From Corynebacterium marinum DSM 44953 (GTDB lineage: Bacteria > Actinomycetota > Actinomycetes > Mycobacteriales > Mycobacteriaceae), in contig NZ_CP007790.1 of assembly GCF_000835165.1 (NCBI RefSeq), positions 1,984,001 to 2,048,000 on the forward strand: a stretch of DNA of 64,000 nucleotides. Reading direction: 5' to 3'. How positions within the stretch are numbered: position 1 is the stretch's first letter; each line of letters opens with the position of its first letter. The position numbers and the translations under genes are program-made. Positions 46,172-55,746 of the stretch are shown piece by piece. The notes under the pieces were generated by a model. That model saw only the letters and a program-made list of their open reading frames with translations. It made no database searches and was not told the origin of the DNA.

Positions 46172-47734
46172 ATGACCCATCAGATTGCCCTCGCTTTCGA
46201 GGACGGCATCACCCGCTTCATCGAGTGCGCCGAAGACCAGACCATCGCCGACGCCGCCTACCAGGCGCGCATCAACGTCCCGTTCGACTGCCGTGACGGT
46301 GCCTGCGGCACCTGCAAGTCCTTCTGCGAGTCGGGCGACTACGACGAGGGCGAGTACATCGAGGACGCGCTCTCCGAGGACGAGGCCGCCGAGGGGTACA
46401 TCCTCACCTGCCAGACCAAGCCGTACACCGACATGGTCGTGCAGATCGCCACCACCTCCGTGCTGGCCAAGACCGGCGCATCCACCCTCATCGGCACGAT
46501 CACCGAGCTGGAGCGCCTGTCCGAGTCCACCGTGAAGTTCGCCGTGCAGATCGAGGACCGCGAGACCCTCAACTACCTGCCCGGCCAGTACATGAACATC
46601 GCTCCCCCGAACTCGGACTTCCACCGCTCCTACTCCTTCTCCTCGGGCCCGAGCGAGGACATCGTCACCTTCCTGGTGAAGCTGACCCGGGGCGGCCTGA
46701 TGTCGGAGTACCTCACCGACACCGCCAAGGTCGGCGACCGCCTCAACCTCACCGGCCCGATGGGTTCGTTCTTCCTGCGCGAGCCGGTCAACCCGATCCT
46801 GCTGCTGGCCGGCGGCACCGGCCTCGCCCCGATCACCTCGATCCTGGAGAAGCTGTCCGAGGACGAGCTTCTCGACGTCCCCGTCCGCCTCATATACGGC
46901 GCCACCTTCGATCACGACCTCGTCGAGCTGGAGAAACTGGACGCCTTCCGCGACCGCCTCCCCGACTTCGACTATTTCACCGTCGTGTCCGACCCGGAGT
47001 CCACCAACGAGCGCAAGGGTTACGTCACCCAGCACATGGACATCGAGGAGCACCTGCACAACGGCGAGGCCGACGTGTACCTGTGCGGCCCGCCGCCGAT
47101 GGTCGAGGCCGTGCGCACCTTCCTCAACGACCAGGAGAACCCGCCGCAGAACTTCTACTACGAGAAGTTCTCCTCCGCCGCCGGCACCACCGGCGACTCC
47201 TCCGTCACCGCGACGACCACCTCCACGGACACCTCCGCCGAGGTCACCATCTCCGCACCGGGTGTGGAGACCGGCCAGGTCCACCGTCTGGACGACACCA
47301 CCCGCAGCATCTTCGAGGCCCGCATGGCCCTCGAGGTGGGTGTGGCCACCCTGGTGGCAGGCATCCTCGACGAGGAGGACTTCGTCGCCTTCCGCGAACT
47401 GGCTGACAAGGCGAACTCCTTCATCGAGGGCGACAAGGTCACCGACCTGGCCGGCTACATCACGGCCAACGACGCGTACCACGAGTTCCTCTTCAAGCGT
47501 TCCGGCAACGACGCGATGCTGCAGGCCTACCGCAACCTGGAGGTCCCGAAGGCCATGGACCGCGAGCTCGAGAACGAGGGCTTCATGCACGCCGACATCG
47601 CCAAGGAGCACCACGAGATCATCGACGCGCTCGAGGCCAAGGACCTCACCCGCGTTCGTGAGCTGCTGGAGCTGCACAACACCCACGCCATCGAGACCAT
47701 GACCCAGGTCGGGGCAGCGAGGACGACGGCATGA
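46172..47734 (+). CDS. benC: Benzoate dioxygenase reductase with C-terminal FCD domain
   Basis: BenC passes electrons from NADH to BenAB. Residues 1-95 are a plant-type 2Fe-2S ferredoxin (C40, C45, C48, C80). Residues 100-335 are a ferredoxin-NADP reductase module with RSYS at 152-155 for FAD and GGTG at 214-217 plus CGPPPM at 305-310 for NAD. After a Ser/Thr-rich linker (336-370), residues 376-510 form an all-helical FCD-type domain otherwise known from GntR regulators, with D434, H437, H480/H481 and H502/H505 at metal-ligand positions. Normal BenC ends near residue 340. The stop overlaps benD. Confidence 0.93.
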   Translation: MTHQIALAFEDGITRFIECAEDQTIADAAYQARINVPFDCRDGACGTCKSFCESGDYDEGEYIEDALSEDEAAEGYILTCQTKPYTDMVVQIATTSVLAKTGASTLIGTITELERLSESTVKFAVQIEDRETLNYLPGQYMNIAPPNSDFHRSYSFSSGPSEDIVTFLVKLTRGGLMSEYLTDTAKVGDRLNLTGPMGSFFLREPVNPILLLAGGTGLAPITSILEKLSEDELLDVPVRLIYGATFDHDLVELEKLDAFRDRLPDFDYFTVVSDPESTNERKGYVTQHMDIEEHLHNGEADVYLCGPPPMVEAVRTFLNDQENPPQNFYYEKFSSAAGTTGDSSVTATTTSTDTSAEVTISAPGVETGQVHRLDDTTRSIFEARMALEVGVATLVAGILDEEDFVAFRELADKANSFIEGDKVTDLAGYITANDAYHEFLFKRSGNDAMLQAYRNLEVPKAMDRELENEGFMHADIAKEHHEIIDALEAKDLTRVRELLELHNTHAIETMTQVGAARTTA

Positions 47735-48579
47735 GCAGTGACCCGAAGGGGGCCATGCCGACCGGCGAGGGCGTCTCCGGTCCGCCGGAGTTCTTCACCC
47801 CCGACCGCTTCGCCGGGCAGAACGTCCTGATCACCGGCGCCGCGCAGGGCATCGGCCAGGCCGTCGCCCACCGGATCGCCCACGAGAACGGCTCGCTCTT
47901 CCTCGTCGACCGGGCGGAGATCGTGCACGAGGTCGCCGCGGAGCTCGCCGAGGTCACCACCGGGACCGTCGGGTCGGCCACTGCCGACCTGGAGACCTGG
48001 GAGGGCGCTGAGGCGATGGTGGCCGCGGGCGTCGAGAAGCTCGGCTGCATCGACGTGGTCATCAACAACGTCGGCGGCACGATCTGGGCGAAGCCCTTCG
48101 AGCACTACACGCCGGAGGAGATCGAGAAGGAGATCCGCCGCTCCCTGTTCACCACCCTGTGGTCGGTGCGCGCGGAGCTGCCGGCACTGATCGACAACGG
48201 CGGCGGCACCATCGTCAACGTGTCCTCGGTGGCCACCCGCGGCGTCAACCGCGTGCCCTACGCGGCCGCCAAGGGTGGGGTCAACGCCCTGGTCAGCGCC
48301 CTGGCGCTCGAGGCGGCGGAAAAGAACGTCCGTGTCGTCGCCACCGCCCCCGGCGGAACGCTCGCCCCGGCCCGCAAGGTCGAGCGCGGTCCCGGGCCCG
48401 AGGGTGAGCGGGAGAAGGAGTGGTACCAGCAGATCGTCGACCAGACGATCGACTCCTCCCTGTTCAAGCGCTACGGCACCCTCGCCGAGCAGGCCGCCCC
48501 GATCGTCTTCCTCGCATCGCGGGAAGCCAGCTACATCACGGGCACCGTCGTTCCGGTCGCAGGCGGAGACCAGGGCTGA
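47731..48579 (+). CDS. benD: Benzoate dihydrodiol dehydrogenase
   Basis: BenD oxidises and decarboxylates the benzoate dihydrodiol to catechol. The 282-residue short-chain dehydrogenase has the NAD motif TGAAQGIG (35-42), NNVGG, catalytic S165/S166, Y177 and K181 (YAAAK). The first 25 residues are a polar extension before the Rossmann fold. The ATG overlaps the benC stop (ATGA). The gene is 21 bp before benR and probably cotranscribed with it. Confidence 0.94.
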   Translation: MSSDPKGAMPTGEGVSGPPEFFTPDRFAGQNVLITGAAQGIGQAVAHRIAHENGSLFLVDRAEIVHEVAAELAEVTTGTVGSATADLETWEGAEAMVAAGVEKLGCIDVVINNVGGTIWAKPFEHYTPEEIEKEIRRSLFTTLWSVRAELPALIDNGGGTIVNVSSVATRGVNRVPYAAAKGGVNALVSALALEAAEKNVRVVATAPGGTLAPARKVERGPGPEGEREKEWYQQIVDQTIDSSLFKRYGTLAEQAAPIVFLASREASYITGTVVPVAGGDQG

Positions 48580-48600
48580 CGATGACGGGCAGGTGTTAGC

Positions 48601-51267
48601 GTGGGGGCTGTGTACTCCTCCCACCATTTCGGCTCCCAGCAGACCTCCGGCAGGATCCTGCACACGATGATCGAGGAGGTCACCGACCTCGAACCCGGCG
48701 GCGGGCTGCTGTTCCTCGCCACGGGTCCGGTCGGTTCCGGCAAGTCCTCCCTCGTGCGGGAGATCGCCCGGTCGTTGCCGGGCTGGTCCGGCATCATGGT
48801 CTCCGCGTTGTCGTGGCAGGCAGGCAACGAGGGCGCGCTCATCGAGCACATCCTCGACCGCTCCGGCCACGACGGCACCTTCACCGACCTCGTCGACCGG
48901 GAGGGCGCGCGCACCGCGATCGTCATCGACGACACCCACTGGGCCGACGTCGCGTCCCTGCGCGCGCTCGTCGAGGCTTCCCGCCGCCTGCGGCGGGGCC
49001 GTCTCGCCGTCATCATGACCGCGTCCGACACGCACGACGCATCCGACGACCTGCCCATGTCCCGCCTCCGCGAGCTGGCGGACCACGCCGTCACCCTCGC
49101 ACCCCTCGACGTCGAGGACGTCGCCGCGCTGGCGTTGTCCAGCATCGGCGCACACCTGTCCCCTCTGGCGGCCGCGGAACTGCGCGACCTCACCGGCGGC
49201 CGGCCCGGCCGGATCCAGGAGGTCCTGCAGGCCGCCCCCGCCGACCACTGGCGCCTGTCCAACCCGCAGATCCCCATCCCCGCCCCGTGGCGCGCCGCGC
49301 TCGACCGCCGCACCCGCGGCCTCGACGTCGGCGCGGTGCTCACGGCGATGTCCATCCTGCCCGGCACCGGCACCGGCAGCCCCGGACTCGTCCGTTTCCT
49401 CGCCGACGACCTCGACGGCTCGCTTGTCGACGCCGCCGTCACCGCCGACCTCCTCGAGCTCCTGCCGAACGCCGGCGAACCGGTCCTGCGTTTCACCCAC
49501 CCCACCGACCGCGCCGTCGTCCGCGCCACCACCGGCCCGGCCCAGGTCACCCGCCTGCACCGCCGGGCCGCCCAGTACCACCGCGCCTCCAAGCACATCG
49601 ACGCCGCCCTCATCCACGAGGCCCTGGGCATCGAGGGGACCGACGACGACACCGCCGAGCGGCTCTCCCGGCGCGGCGAGGAGCTCGGCGCCGCCGGGCG
49701 GTGGCTCGACGCGGCGGACGCCTTCAACCTGGCGGCGAAGGTCGCGTCCAACCCGGACGTCTCCCACGACCAGCACCTCAACTCCATCGAGGCGCTCATC
49801 GCCGCAGCCGACATCCCCCGCGCACGCCTCCACGCCGGCTCCATGTCGCGCGTGGTCCGCGACGTGAAGGTCGACTCCATGCGCAGCTACCTCGCCCTCC
49901 ACGAGGGGCGCCGCTCCGAATCCGTCAGCCTCATCGACCGCGCCTGGGACACCCTCGAGGAGACCCACTCCACCGACGCCGCCATGCGCACCCGCGTCGC
50001 CTCGCGCAAGGTGCTCGTCCACCTGGCCAACTGGGAGCCGGAGAAAGTCGTCGAATGGGCGAAGATCACCGACGACTGGGCCCCGGAGACCTCCCCCACC
50101 CGCATCGAGGCGCAGTACATCTCGATGATCGGCCGCAGCGCACTGACCCGCTCCATCCCGCCGGATGTTCCGCTCCCCGGGGAGACCCCCACCCTGGCGC
50201 AGCGCCGCAACATGGCCGCCGGCTGGATCCACCTGGTCCACGACGACCCCGTCGCGGCCCGCCGCTACCTCCAGTTCAACCCCGGCAACGAGGGTTCCGA
50301 GCGCATCAGCCTCTGGATGGACGGCTGGCTCGCCCGCACCCAGTTCATCCTCGGCGAGTACCGCCAGGCGGAGCGGACCGTGGAACGCGGCCTCGCCCGC
50401 GCCGAACGCTTCGGCATCCGCTTCCTCGAACCCATCCTCCTGTGGACCGGGGCGCAGGTCGCGGGCTACAAGGGAGACCGGGAGCTGTCCCGCGCCTACA
50501 TCAACCGGCTCACCCTCAGCCACGACGCCTTCGTCATCCAGCGCATCCCCTCCGCGATGTGCCGCATGTTCGTCGCGGGAATCGAGGGCGACGTCTCCGG
50601 CATGAACCGGGCCGGGGAGGCCCTCGTCGCCATCGGCCAGGAGACCGACATCTCCCAGCCCGGCTTCTGGCCCTGGGAGGACGTGTGGGCCCAGCACCTC
50701 GTCCTCTCCGGGCGCATCGACGAAGCCGACGAGATCACCACCCTCGCCGAGGAACGCGCCGCCGAGTCCGGCATCGGCTCCCTGCACGCCAAGCTGGCCG
50801 TGCCCCGGGCGGGCATCCTCATGCAGCGCGGCGACATCGAGGGCGGCATCCGCCGTTTCGAGGAGGCCATCGAACTCATCGAAACCCTCACCATGCCCTC
50901 CTACCAGGCCCGTGTGCTCTACGAGTACGGGCGGGTGCTGCGGCGTCTCGGGCGCCGCCGCCAGGCCGACGAGATCTTCGCCCGCGCCGGCGACGTTTTC
51001 GCCGCGATGGGCGCCACCGAGTTCGTCAACCGCTGCAACCGCGAGCGTCGCGCCGGCGGCCTGGGCACCCGCACCACGGGCGCCGGTGGACTGACCCCGC
51101 AGGAGGAGGAGATCGCCAAGCTGGTCGCCGAGGGGGCCACCAACCGCGAGGTCGCCCGCGAGCTGTTCCTGTCCTCCAAGACGGTCGAGTACCACCTCAC
51201 GCGCGTGTACCGGAAGCTCGGCGTGCGCACCCGCAACGAGCTGCCCCGGGTGCTTGCCGAGCTCTAG
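48601..51267 (+). CDS. benR: BenR-like LAL-type LuxR regulator
   Basis: The 888-residue protein has an N-terminal ATPase domain with intact Walker A GPVGSGKS (42-49) and Walker B AIVIDDTHWAD, a long TPR-like middle and a C-terminal LuxR helix-turn-helix (TPQEEEIAKLVAEGAT ... KTVEYHLTRVYRKLGV). It is a paralogue of the PcaO-like protein: the segment HPGFWPWEDVYAQ there is QPGFWPWEDVWAQ here. In C. glutamicum the same gene lies after benD and is taken to regulate ben genes. The start GTG 48601 could instead be GTG 48610. Confidence 0.9.
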   Translation: MGAVYSSHHFGSQQTSGRILHTMIEEVTDLEPGGGLLFLATGPVGSGKSSLVREIARSLPGWSGIMVSALSWQAGNEGALIEHILDRSGHDGTFTDLVDREGARTAIVIDDTHWADVASLRALVEASRRLRRGRLAVIMTASDTHDASDDLPMSRLRELADHAVTLAPLDVEDVAALALSSIGAHLSPLAAAELRDLTGGRPGRIQEVLQAAPADHWRLSNPQIPIPAPWRAALDRRTRGLDVGAVLTAMSILPGTGTGSPGLVRFLADDLDGSLVDAAVTADLLELLPNAGEPVLRFTHPTDRAVVRATTGPAQVTRLHRRAAQYHRASKHIDAALIHEALGIEGTDDDTAERLSRRGEELGAAGRWLDAADAFNLAAKVASNPDVSHDQHLNSIEALIAAADIPRARLHAGSMSRVVRDVKVDSMRSYLALHEGRRSESVSLIDRAWDTLEETHSTDAAMRTRVASRKVLVHLANWEPEKVVEWAKITDDWAPETSPTRIEAQYISMIGRSALTRSIPPDVPLPGETPTLAQRRNMAAGWIHLVHDDPVAARRYLQFNPGNEGSERISLWMDGWLARTQFILGEYRQAERTVERGLARAERFGIRFLEPILLWTGAQVAGYKGDRELSRAYINRLTLSHDAFVIQRIPSAMCRMFVAGIEGDVSGMNRAGEALVAIGQETDISQPGFWPWEDVWAQHLVLSGRIDEADEITTLAEERAAESGIGSLHAKLAVPRAGILMQRGDIEGGIRRFEEAIELIETLTMPSYQARVLYEYGRVLRRLGRRRQADEIFARAGDVFAAMGATEFVNRCNRERRAGGLGTRTTGAGGLTPQEEEIAKLVAEGATNREVARELFLSSKTVEYHLTRVYRKLGVRTRNELPRVLAEL

Positions 51268-51384
51268 GCAGGTTCCGTCTGTGGTCCCCGTCCGGTTCGG
51301 CCCCCTTTAAGCCCGGGCGACGGGTCCTGCCCGACCGCTGAGGGGGATCGAAGGGGAAGCCGGCTCCCGGAAGAAGGCGCAGAA

Positions 51385-51422
51385 AGAGGGGCCCGGCCGG
51401 AAAATCCCGGTCGGGCCCCTCT
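51385..51422. terminator. Bidirectional terminator between benR and clpP2
   Basis: A 16-bp stem with one mismatch (51385-51400 with 51407-51422) closes an AAAATC loop. It lies 16 bases after the clpP2 stop and 118 after benR, ending both. Confidence 0.85.
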
Positions 51423-51438
51423 CGCGCAGGTGGAGAAA

Positions 51439-52065
51439 TTAGCCGTTGAGCTTGCGGTAATCAAAGACGGTGTCGATGATCCCGTACTCCTTGGCTTCCG
51501 CGGCGGTGAGGATCTTGTCGCGGTCGGTGTCGATGCGGATCTGCTCCGCGGTCTTGCCGGTGTGGCGCGACAGGGTCTCCTCCATGAGGCGGCGCATGCG
51601 CTCGATCTCGGCGGCCTGGATCTCCAGGTCGGAGACCTGGCCCTGGGTGCCCTGGGTGGAGGGCTGGTGGATGAGCACGCGCGCGTTCGGCAGGGCGGCG
51701 CGCTTGCCCGGGGCGCCGGCGGCCAGCAGCACGGCGGCTGCGGAGGCGGCCTGGCCGAGGCAGACGGTCTGGACGTCCGGGCGGACGTACTGCATCGTGT
51801 CGTAGATGGCCATCAGCGCGGTGAAGGAACCGCCGGGGCTGTTGATGTACATGGTGATGTCGCGGTCCGGGTCGAGGCCCTCGAGCACGAGCAGCTGCGC
51901 CATGATGTCGTTGGCGGAGGTGTCGTCGACCTGGGTGCCCAGGAAGATGATGCGCTCCTCGAAGAGCTTCGCGTACGGGTTGGTCTCTTTGGTCCCGTAG
52001 GCGGACTGCTCGATGAAGCTCGGCAGGACGTAGCGCATCTCGGGCATCTGGAATCCGTTGTTCAT
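51439..52065 (-). CDS. clpP2: ATP-dependent Clp protease proteolytic subunit ClpP2
   Basis: The 208-residue serine peptidase subunit has catalytic S108 in GQAASAAAV and H133 in IHQPST. Together with ClpP1 it forms the two-ring ClpP chamber of actinobacteria, fed by ClpX or ClpC. ATG 52065 has GAGGA 10 bases upstream and gives the usual NNGFQMP start, so five upstream codons were dropped. It lies 21 bp after clpP1 in one operon. Confidence 0.96.
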   Translation of the reverse strand: MNNGFQMPEMRYVLPSFIEQSAYGTKETNPYAKLFEERIIFLGTQVDDTSANDIMAQLLVLEGLDPDRDITMYINSPGGSFTALMAIYDTMQYVRPDVQTVCLGQAASAAAVLLAAGAPGKRAALPNARVLIHQPSTQGTQGQVSDLEIQAAEIERMRRLMEETLSRHTGKTAEQIRIDTDRDKILTAAEAKEYGIIDTVFDYRKLNG

Positions 52066-52086
52066 TTTTTCTGTCCTCACAATTCC

Positions 52087-52686
52087 CTAGTTGCTGATCG
52101 GGCCCTCGGCGTGGCTGATCACATGGTCGACGAGTCCGTAGTCCTTGGCCTGCTCGGCGGTGAACCAGCGGTCGCGGTCGGAGTCCCTGGTGATCTGCTC
52201 GAAGGTCTGCCCGGTGTGCTCGGCGATGAGCTCCGCCATTTCGCGCTTGGTCTGGGCGAACTGCTCTGCCTGGATGGCAATGTCAGCCGCGGTGCCGCCG
52301 ACGCCGGCGGAAGGCTGGTGCATCATGATCCGGGCGTGCGGCAGGGCGTAGCGCTTGCCCTTGGTGCCGCCGGAGAGCAGGAACTGGCCCATGGAGGCGG
52401 CCAGGCCCATGCCGTAGGTGGCGATGTCGCACGGGGAGTACTTCATCGTGTCGTAGATCGCCATGCCGGCGGTCACGGAACCACCCGGGGAGTTGATGTA
52501 GAGCGAGATTTCGCGGTTGGGGTCCTCGGCGGACAGCAGCAGGATCTGGGCGCAGATCTTGTTGGCGATCTCGTCGTCGACCTGCTGTCCGAGGAAAATG
52601 ATGCGCTCGCGCAGCAGTCGCTCGTACACCGAGTCGCCGAGGTTCATGCCCGCTCCCGGGGACGTCATCCGGATCTGATCAGTCAT
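52087..52686 (-). CDS. clpP1: ATP-dependent Clp protease proteolytic subunit ClpP1
   Basis: The 199-residue subunit has S98 in GLAASMGQ and H123 in MHQPSA. ATG 52686 is preferred, since AGGAG lies 10 bases before it and would overlap the alternative TTG start three codons upstream. It is the first gene of clpP1-clpP2. A ClgR-type operator lies about 75 bases upstream, matching the known control of clpP genes in corynebacteria and streptomycetes. Confidence 0.96.
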   Translation of the reverse strand: MTDQIRMTSPGAGMNLGDSVYERLLRERIIFLGQQVDDEIANKICAQILLLSAEDPNREISLYINSPGGSVTAGMAIYDTMKYSPCDIATYGMGLAASMGQFLLSGGTKGKRYALPHARIMMHQPSAGVGGTAADIAIQAEQFAQTKREMAELIAEHTGQTFEQITRDSDRDRWFTAEQAKDYGLVDHVISHAEGPISN

Positions 52687-52760
52687 GTCAGTCAAACTCC
52701 TGTGTCTGAAAATTGTCGATGGATCCCAGGGTACTAGGGCTCATCCCCGTACCGCCCTTT

Positions 52761-52778
52761 TGTTCGCTCACAGCGTGC
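52761..52778. promoter_or_regulatory. ClgR-type operator upstream of clpP1
   Basis: TGTTCGCTCACAGCGTGC matches the ClgR consensus that I recall (WNNWCGCYNANRGCGWWS) at 17 of 18 positions, including the full CGC/GCG dyad. It is 75 bases before clpP1 and 88 before the divergent dehydrogenase. The clgR gene is not in this window. Confidence 0.75.
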
Positions 52779-52865
52779 CCGTGCTTCCCGACGCCCTCCC
52801 CTCCCCCGCCGCCGGGGATAGACTGGCGGAGGTACCCCCAGCCGAAACCCGAGGAGAATCCCCCC

Positions 52866-53816
52866 ATGAAGGCATGGCAGTTCACCAACACCCACGAGCC
52901 GCTCGTTCTCAACGACGTCCCCGAGCCCGTCGCCGCCGAGGGCGAGGTCGTCCTGGAGATGAAGGCCGCCGGCCTGTGCCACTCAGACGTCGGCCTCCTG
53001 GAGGACGAGGGCTGGCTGGCGCTGCTGGCCAAGCGCCCCATCACCATCGGCCACGAGAACGCCGGTGTCGTCATCGAGGTGGGTGACGGCGTGACGGAAT
53101 TCCAGGTCGGCGATCGAGTCGGAGTGTGCCCCACCGCGGACGGCGTCGGCGCACCCGGCTACGCCTTCGACGGCGGCTTCGCCCCGAAGATGGCGGTCGA
53201 CGCCCGCGCGCTGGTTCCGCTGCCCGACGAGGTGGACTTCCTCTACGGTGCCGCGGCGACGGACGCGGGAATGACCTCCTACCACGCGATCATCACGGAG
53301 GGCGGCGTCAAGGAGGGCGACACCGTCGGCATCATCGGCCTCGGCGGCCTCGGCCAGCTCGGCGCCATGGCGGGGATCCTCGCCGGCGCGGACATCTATG
53401 TCGCGGAGATCAACGAGAAGGTCTGGCCGATGGCGAAGGAGCTGGGGGTCACGGACGTCAAGAAGTCGATCACCGAGTTCGAGGGCGTCGAGTTCGACGT
53501 CATCGTCGACTACGCCGGTTTCGGCAACACCACGGCGGACGCGATCGAGATGGTCCGGCCCGGCGGCACCGTCGTCCAGGTGGGAATGGGCCGCCTCGAG
53601 GCCACCATCAACACCCGCACGCTGATCACCCGGAGCGTCACGCTCAAGGGTTCGGTCGGCGGCACCAAGGAAGACGTCGCCGGCGTGTACGCGTACATGG
53701 CCTCCGGCAAGATGAACCCGCAGATCACCACGATCTCCTTCGACGAGATCCCGGAAGGTCTGGAGCGGCTGGAGCGGGGCGAGGTAGTCGGCCGTCTGGT
53801 CGCCTCCTACGAGTAA
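52866..53816 (+). CDS. Short zinc-type alcohol dehydrogenase
   Basis: The 316-residue medium-chain dehydrogenase has the catalytic zinc residues C38 (GLCHSD) and GHE, and the NAD motif GLGGLGQLGAM. The four-cysteine structural zinc loop is missing: the protein passes straight from VGVCPTADGVG to the next strand, which explains its length being about 30 residues below normal. A -10 box TAGACT (52819-52824) and GAGGAGAAT precede the ATG. It is divergent from clpP1. The substrate is unknown. Confidence 0.88.
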   Translation: MKAWQFTNTHEPLVLNDVPEPVAAEGEVVLEMKAAGLCHSDVGLLEDEGWLALLAKRPITIGHENAGVVIEVGDGVTEFQVGDRVGVCPTADGVGAPGYAFDGGFAPKMAVDARALVPLPDEVDFLYGAAATDAGMTSYHAIITEGGVKEGDTVGIIGLGGLGQLGAMAGILAGADIYVAEINEKVWPMAKELGVTDVKKSITEFEGVEFDVIVDYAGFGNTTADAIEMVRPGGTVVQVGMGRLEATINTRTLITRSVTLKGSVGGTKEDVAGVYAYMASGKMNPQITTISFDEIPEGLERLERGEVVGRLVASYE

Positions 53817-53823
53817 CCCGCAC

Positions 53824-53867
53824 CATGCGAAACGCCCCGACCAGTTTTGGTCGGGGCGTTTCGCATG
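53824..53867. terminator. Strong bidirectional terminator before tig
   Basis: A perfect 20-bp stem (53824-53843 with 53848-53867) closes a GTTT loop, with A-rich and T-rich stem parts. It lies between the convergent dehydrogenase and tig stops. Confidence 0.92.
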
Positions 53868-53878
53868 AAAGGTGGAGA

Positions 53879-55237
53879 CTAGGCGTCGGTCTCTGCCTCG
53901 GTCTCGGCGGCCTCGTCCTCGTCGCCGAAGTACTGGGCGGGGTCGACGTCGTTGCCGGCCTCGTCCTTGACGGTGACGCGGCAGATGGCGGCGGCCAGGG
54001 CCTTACCGCGACGGACGTCGGCGAACAGGTTCGCGATCTGGCCGGACTGCTGCAGCTGGCCGATGAACTGGTTCGGGTCCATGCCGTAGGACTGCGCGGT
54101 GAACAGGATGTGGTCGGTGAGCTCCTGCTGGGAAACCTCCGGCTCCTCCTGCTCGGCGAGGGTGTCCAGGAACAGCTGGGTGCGGACGGCTTCCTCGGAG
54201 TCCTTGCGGGACTGCGCGTCGAACTCATCGCGGGTCAGGCCCTGAGACTCCAGGACGCGGTCCAGCGCGGACTCGTCGTGGGCCATCTGGCCGAGCAGCT
54301 GGTGAAGCTGCTGGTGGACCTGCTCGTCGACGATGGACTCCGGCAGTGCGAACTCGGTCTTCGCCAGGGCGGCCTTGAGGACCTCGTCGCGGATGGCGGC
54401 GGCCTGCTCGCCCTTCTTGGACTCCTCGACCTGCGCCTTGGTGGCCTCGCGGAGCTCCTCGGCGGTGTCGAACTCGGATGCCATCTGGGCGAACTCGTCG
54501 TCGAACTCCGGAAGCTTGCGCTCCTTGGTCTGCTGGACGCGGACGGAGACGACAGCTTCCTTGTCCTTGTGATCGCCGGCGACGATCGTGGTGGTGAACT
54601 CGGTTTCCTCTTCGGACTTCAGGCCGCGCAGGGCGGTGTCCAGGCCGTCGATCAGGTCGCCCTGGCCGACCTCGTAGGACAGGCCTTCGGTGGAGGCCTC
54701 GTCGACGACCTCGCCGTCGACGGTGGCCTTGAGGTCGATGACGGCGAAATCGCCGGTCTTCAGCTTGCGCTTGGTGTCCTTGAGCTCGCCGAAGCGGGCG
54801 CGGAGACGGTCGATCTCCTCGTCGACGGCGGCGTCGTCAACCTCGAGGGCCGGGACGGTGATCTCGAGCCCGGAGAAGTCCGGAACCTCGATCTCGGGGC
54901 GGACGTCGACCTCTGCGGTGAACTCGACGAAGTCGTTGTCCTCGATCTTGGTGATGTCGATGCTCGGCTGGCCGATGGCGACCAGCTCGTTCTCCTCGAC
55001 CGCGCTCTGGTAGCGGGACGGGAGCATGTCGTTGACGACCTGCTCGAGGATGGGGCCGCGGCCGTAACGGGTGTCGATGAGCTGGCGCGGGGCCTTGCCC
55101 TTACGGAAACCCGGGATGGACACCTGCTGGGCGATTGCCGAGTAGGCCTGGTCAATCTCCGTCTTCAGGTCCTCGAAAGGAACATTGACGGTGAGCTTGA
55201 CGCGGGTGTCGCTCAGCTTCTCGACGGAACTCTTCAC
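53879..55237 (-). CDS. tig: Trigger factor
   Basis: Trigger factor is the ribosome-bound chaperone and prolyl isomerase. The 452-residue protein has the ribosome-docking signature GFRKGKAP in the N-terminal domain, a central FKBP-like domain (about 150-240; [15 protein letters not shown]) and the C-terminal helical arms, then an acidic tail ([14 protein letters not shown]). GTG 55237 with AGGAG 9 bases upstream is the start; the earlier GTG would overlap that site. Its neighbours clpP1/clpP2 are as in many bacteria. Confidence 0.96.
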   Translation of the reverse strand: MKSSVEKLSDTRVKLTVNVPFEDLKTEIDQAYSAIAQQVSIPGFRKGKAPRQLIDTRYGRGPILEQVVNDMLPSRYQSAVEENELVAIGQPSIDITKIEDNDFVEFTAEVDVRPEIEVPDFSGLEITVPALEVDDAAVDEEIDRLRARFGELKDTKRKLKTGDFAVIDLKATVDGEVVDEASTEGLSYEVGQGDLIDGLDTALRGLKSEEETEFTTTIVAGDHKDKEAVVSVRVQQTKERKLPEFDDEFAQMASEFDTAEELREATKAQVEESKKGEQAAAIRDEVLKAALAKTEFALPESIVDEQVHQQLHQLLGQMAHDESALDRVLESQGLTRDEFDAQSRKDSEEAVRTQLFLDTLAEQEEPEVSQQELTDHILFTAQSYGMDPNQFIGQLQQSGQIANLFADVRRGKALAAAICRVTVKDEAGNDVDPAQYFGDEDEAAETEAETDA

Positions 55238-55302
55238 GAGTAACTCTCCTGGTTTCACATTGAATGTCAGTTCACTTGAGACCGGCGCGAACCGGCCCTA
55301 CG

Positions 55303-55376
55303 TCGGGGCGACAGGATTTGAACCTGCGACCCCCTGCTCCCAAAGCAGGTGCGCTACCAAACTGCGCCACGCCCCG
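55303..55376 (-). tRNA. tRNA-Pro (TGG)
   Basis: The minus strand folds into a full cloverleaf. The acceptor CGGGGCG pairs with CGCCCCG, the anticodon stem CCTGC/GCAGG holds the loop TTTGGGA with anticodon TGG, and the T-loop is TTCAAAT. The discriminator is A and the 3' CCA is not encoded. Confidence 0.95.
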
Positions 55377-55493
55377 TAGGTGTGATGTGCATACTACCGA
55401 CAGGCCGAAGACGTGGCCGTCATTGGGGTAGGGAAACCGCGTCGGCGCGTCTACGGATACGGCAGGGCACCCCCGGCGCCCGGCCCAAGAAAG

Positions 55494-55530
55494 ATGCCCC
55501 GCCGCCGGTTGGAACCCGGCGGCGGGGCAT
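55494..55530 (-). terminator. Terminator after tRNA-Gly
   Basis: A perfect 15-bp stem (55494-55508 with 55516-55530) lies 5 bases downstream of the tRNA-Gly 3' end on the minus strand. It is followed by a pyrimidine run CTTTCTT. Confidence 0.88.
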
Positions 55531-55534
55531 CACG

Positions 55535-55609
55535 TGGAGGGAATGACGGGAATCGAACCCGCGTCTTCAGCTTGGAAGGCTGAGGTATTAGCCACTATAC
55601 GACATTCCC
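55535..55609 (-). tRNA. tRNA-Gly (TCC), CCA encoded
   Basis: The acceptor GGGAATG pairs with CATTCCC. The anticodon loop CTTCCAA gives anticodon TCC and the T-loop is TTCGATT. The discriminator T is followed by an encoded CCA (55535-55537), unlike the proline tRNA next to it. Confidence 0.95.
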
Positions 55610-55746
55610 CTGCTTGTGCCGGATCAGTTTAGCGCACTTACCCCGATTCCTGAAAACCGGAACTTTCCGCACGCCAGATACGTTCTAATGGGTGACAATC
55701 AATGCTGAAACCAACGAGTAACCGAGTACGGAAGTGACTTGACCCA

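Noticed and set aside
47527..51195. A 1.2-kilo-codon open frame on the minus strand opposite benD and benR
   Set aside because: It lies antisense to genes with clear catalytic and HTH motifs, and its residues are the Gly/Asp/Val/Arg mix typical of high-GC antisense frames.
48580..51438. benK and benE transporters expected after benR
   Set aside because: The only sequence after benR is 170 bp with a terminator before clpP2. The MFS gene at 36.9 kb is the only aromatic-acid carrier found; no BenE-type carrier is in the window.
52687..52760. A SigH-type promoter (GGAAT...GTT) for clpP1
   Set aside because: GGGATC and GTT occur upstream but the spacing of about 24 bases is wrong, so it was not listed.
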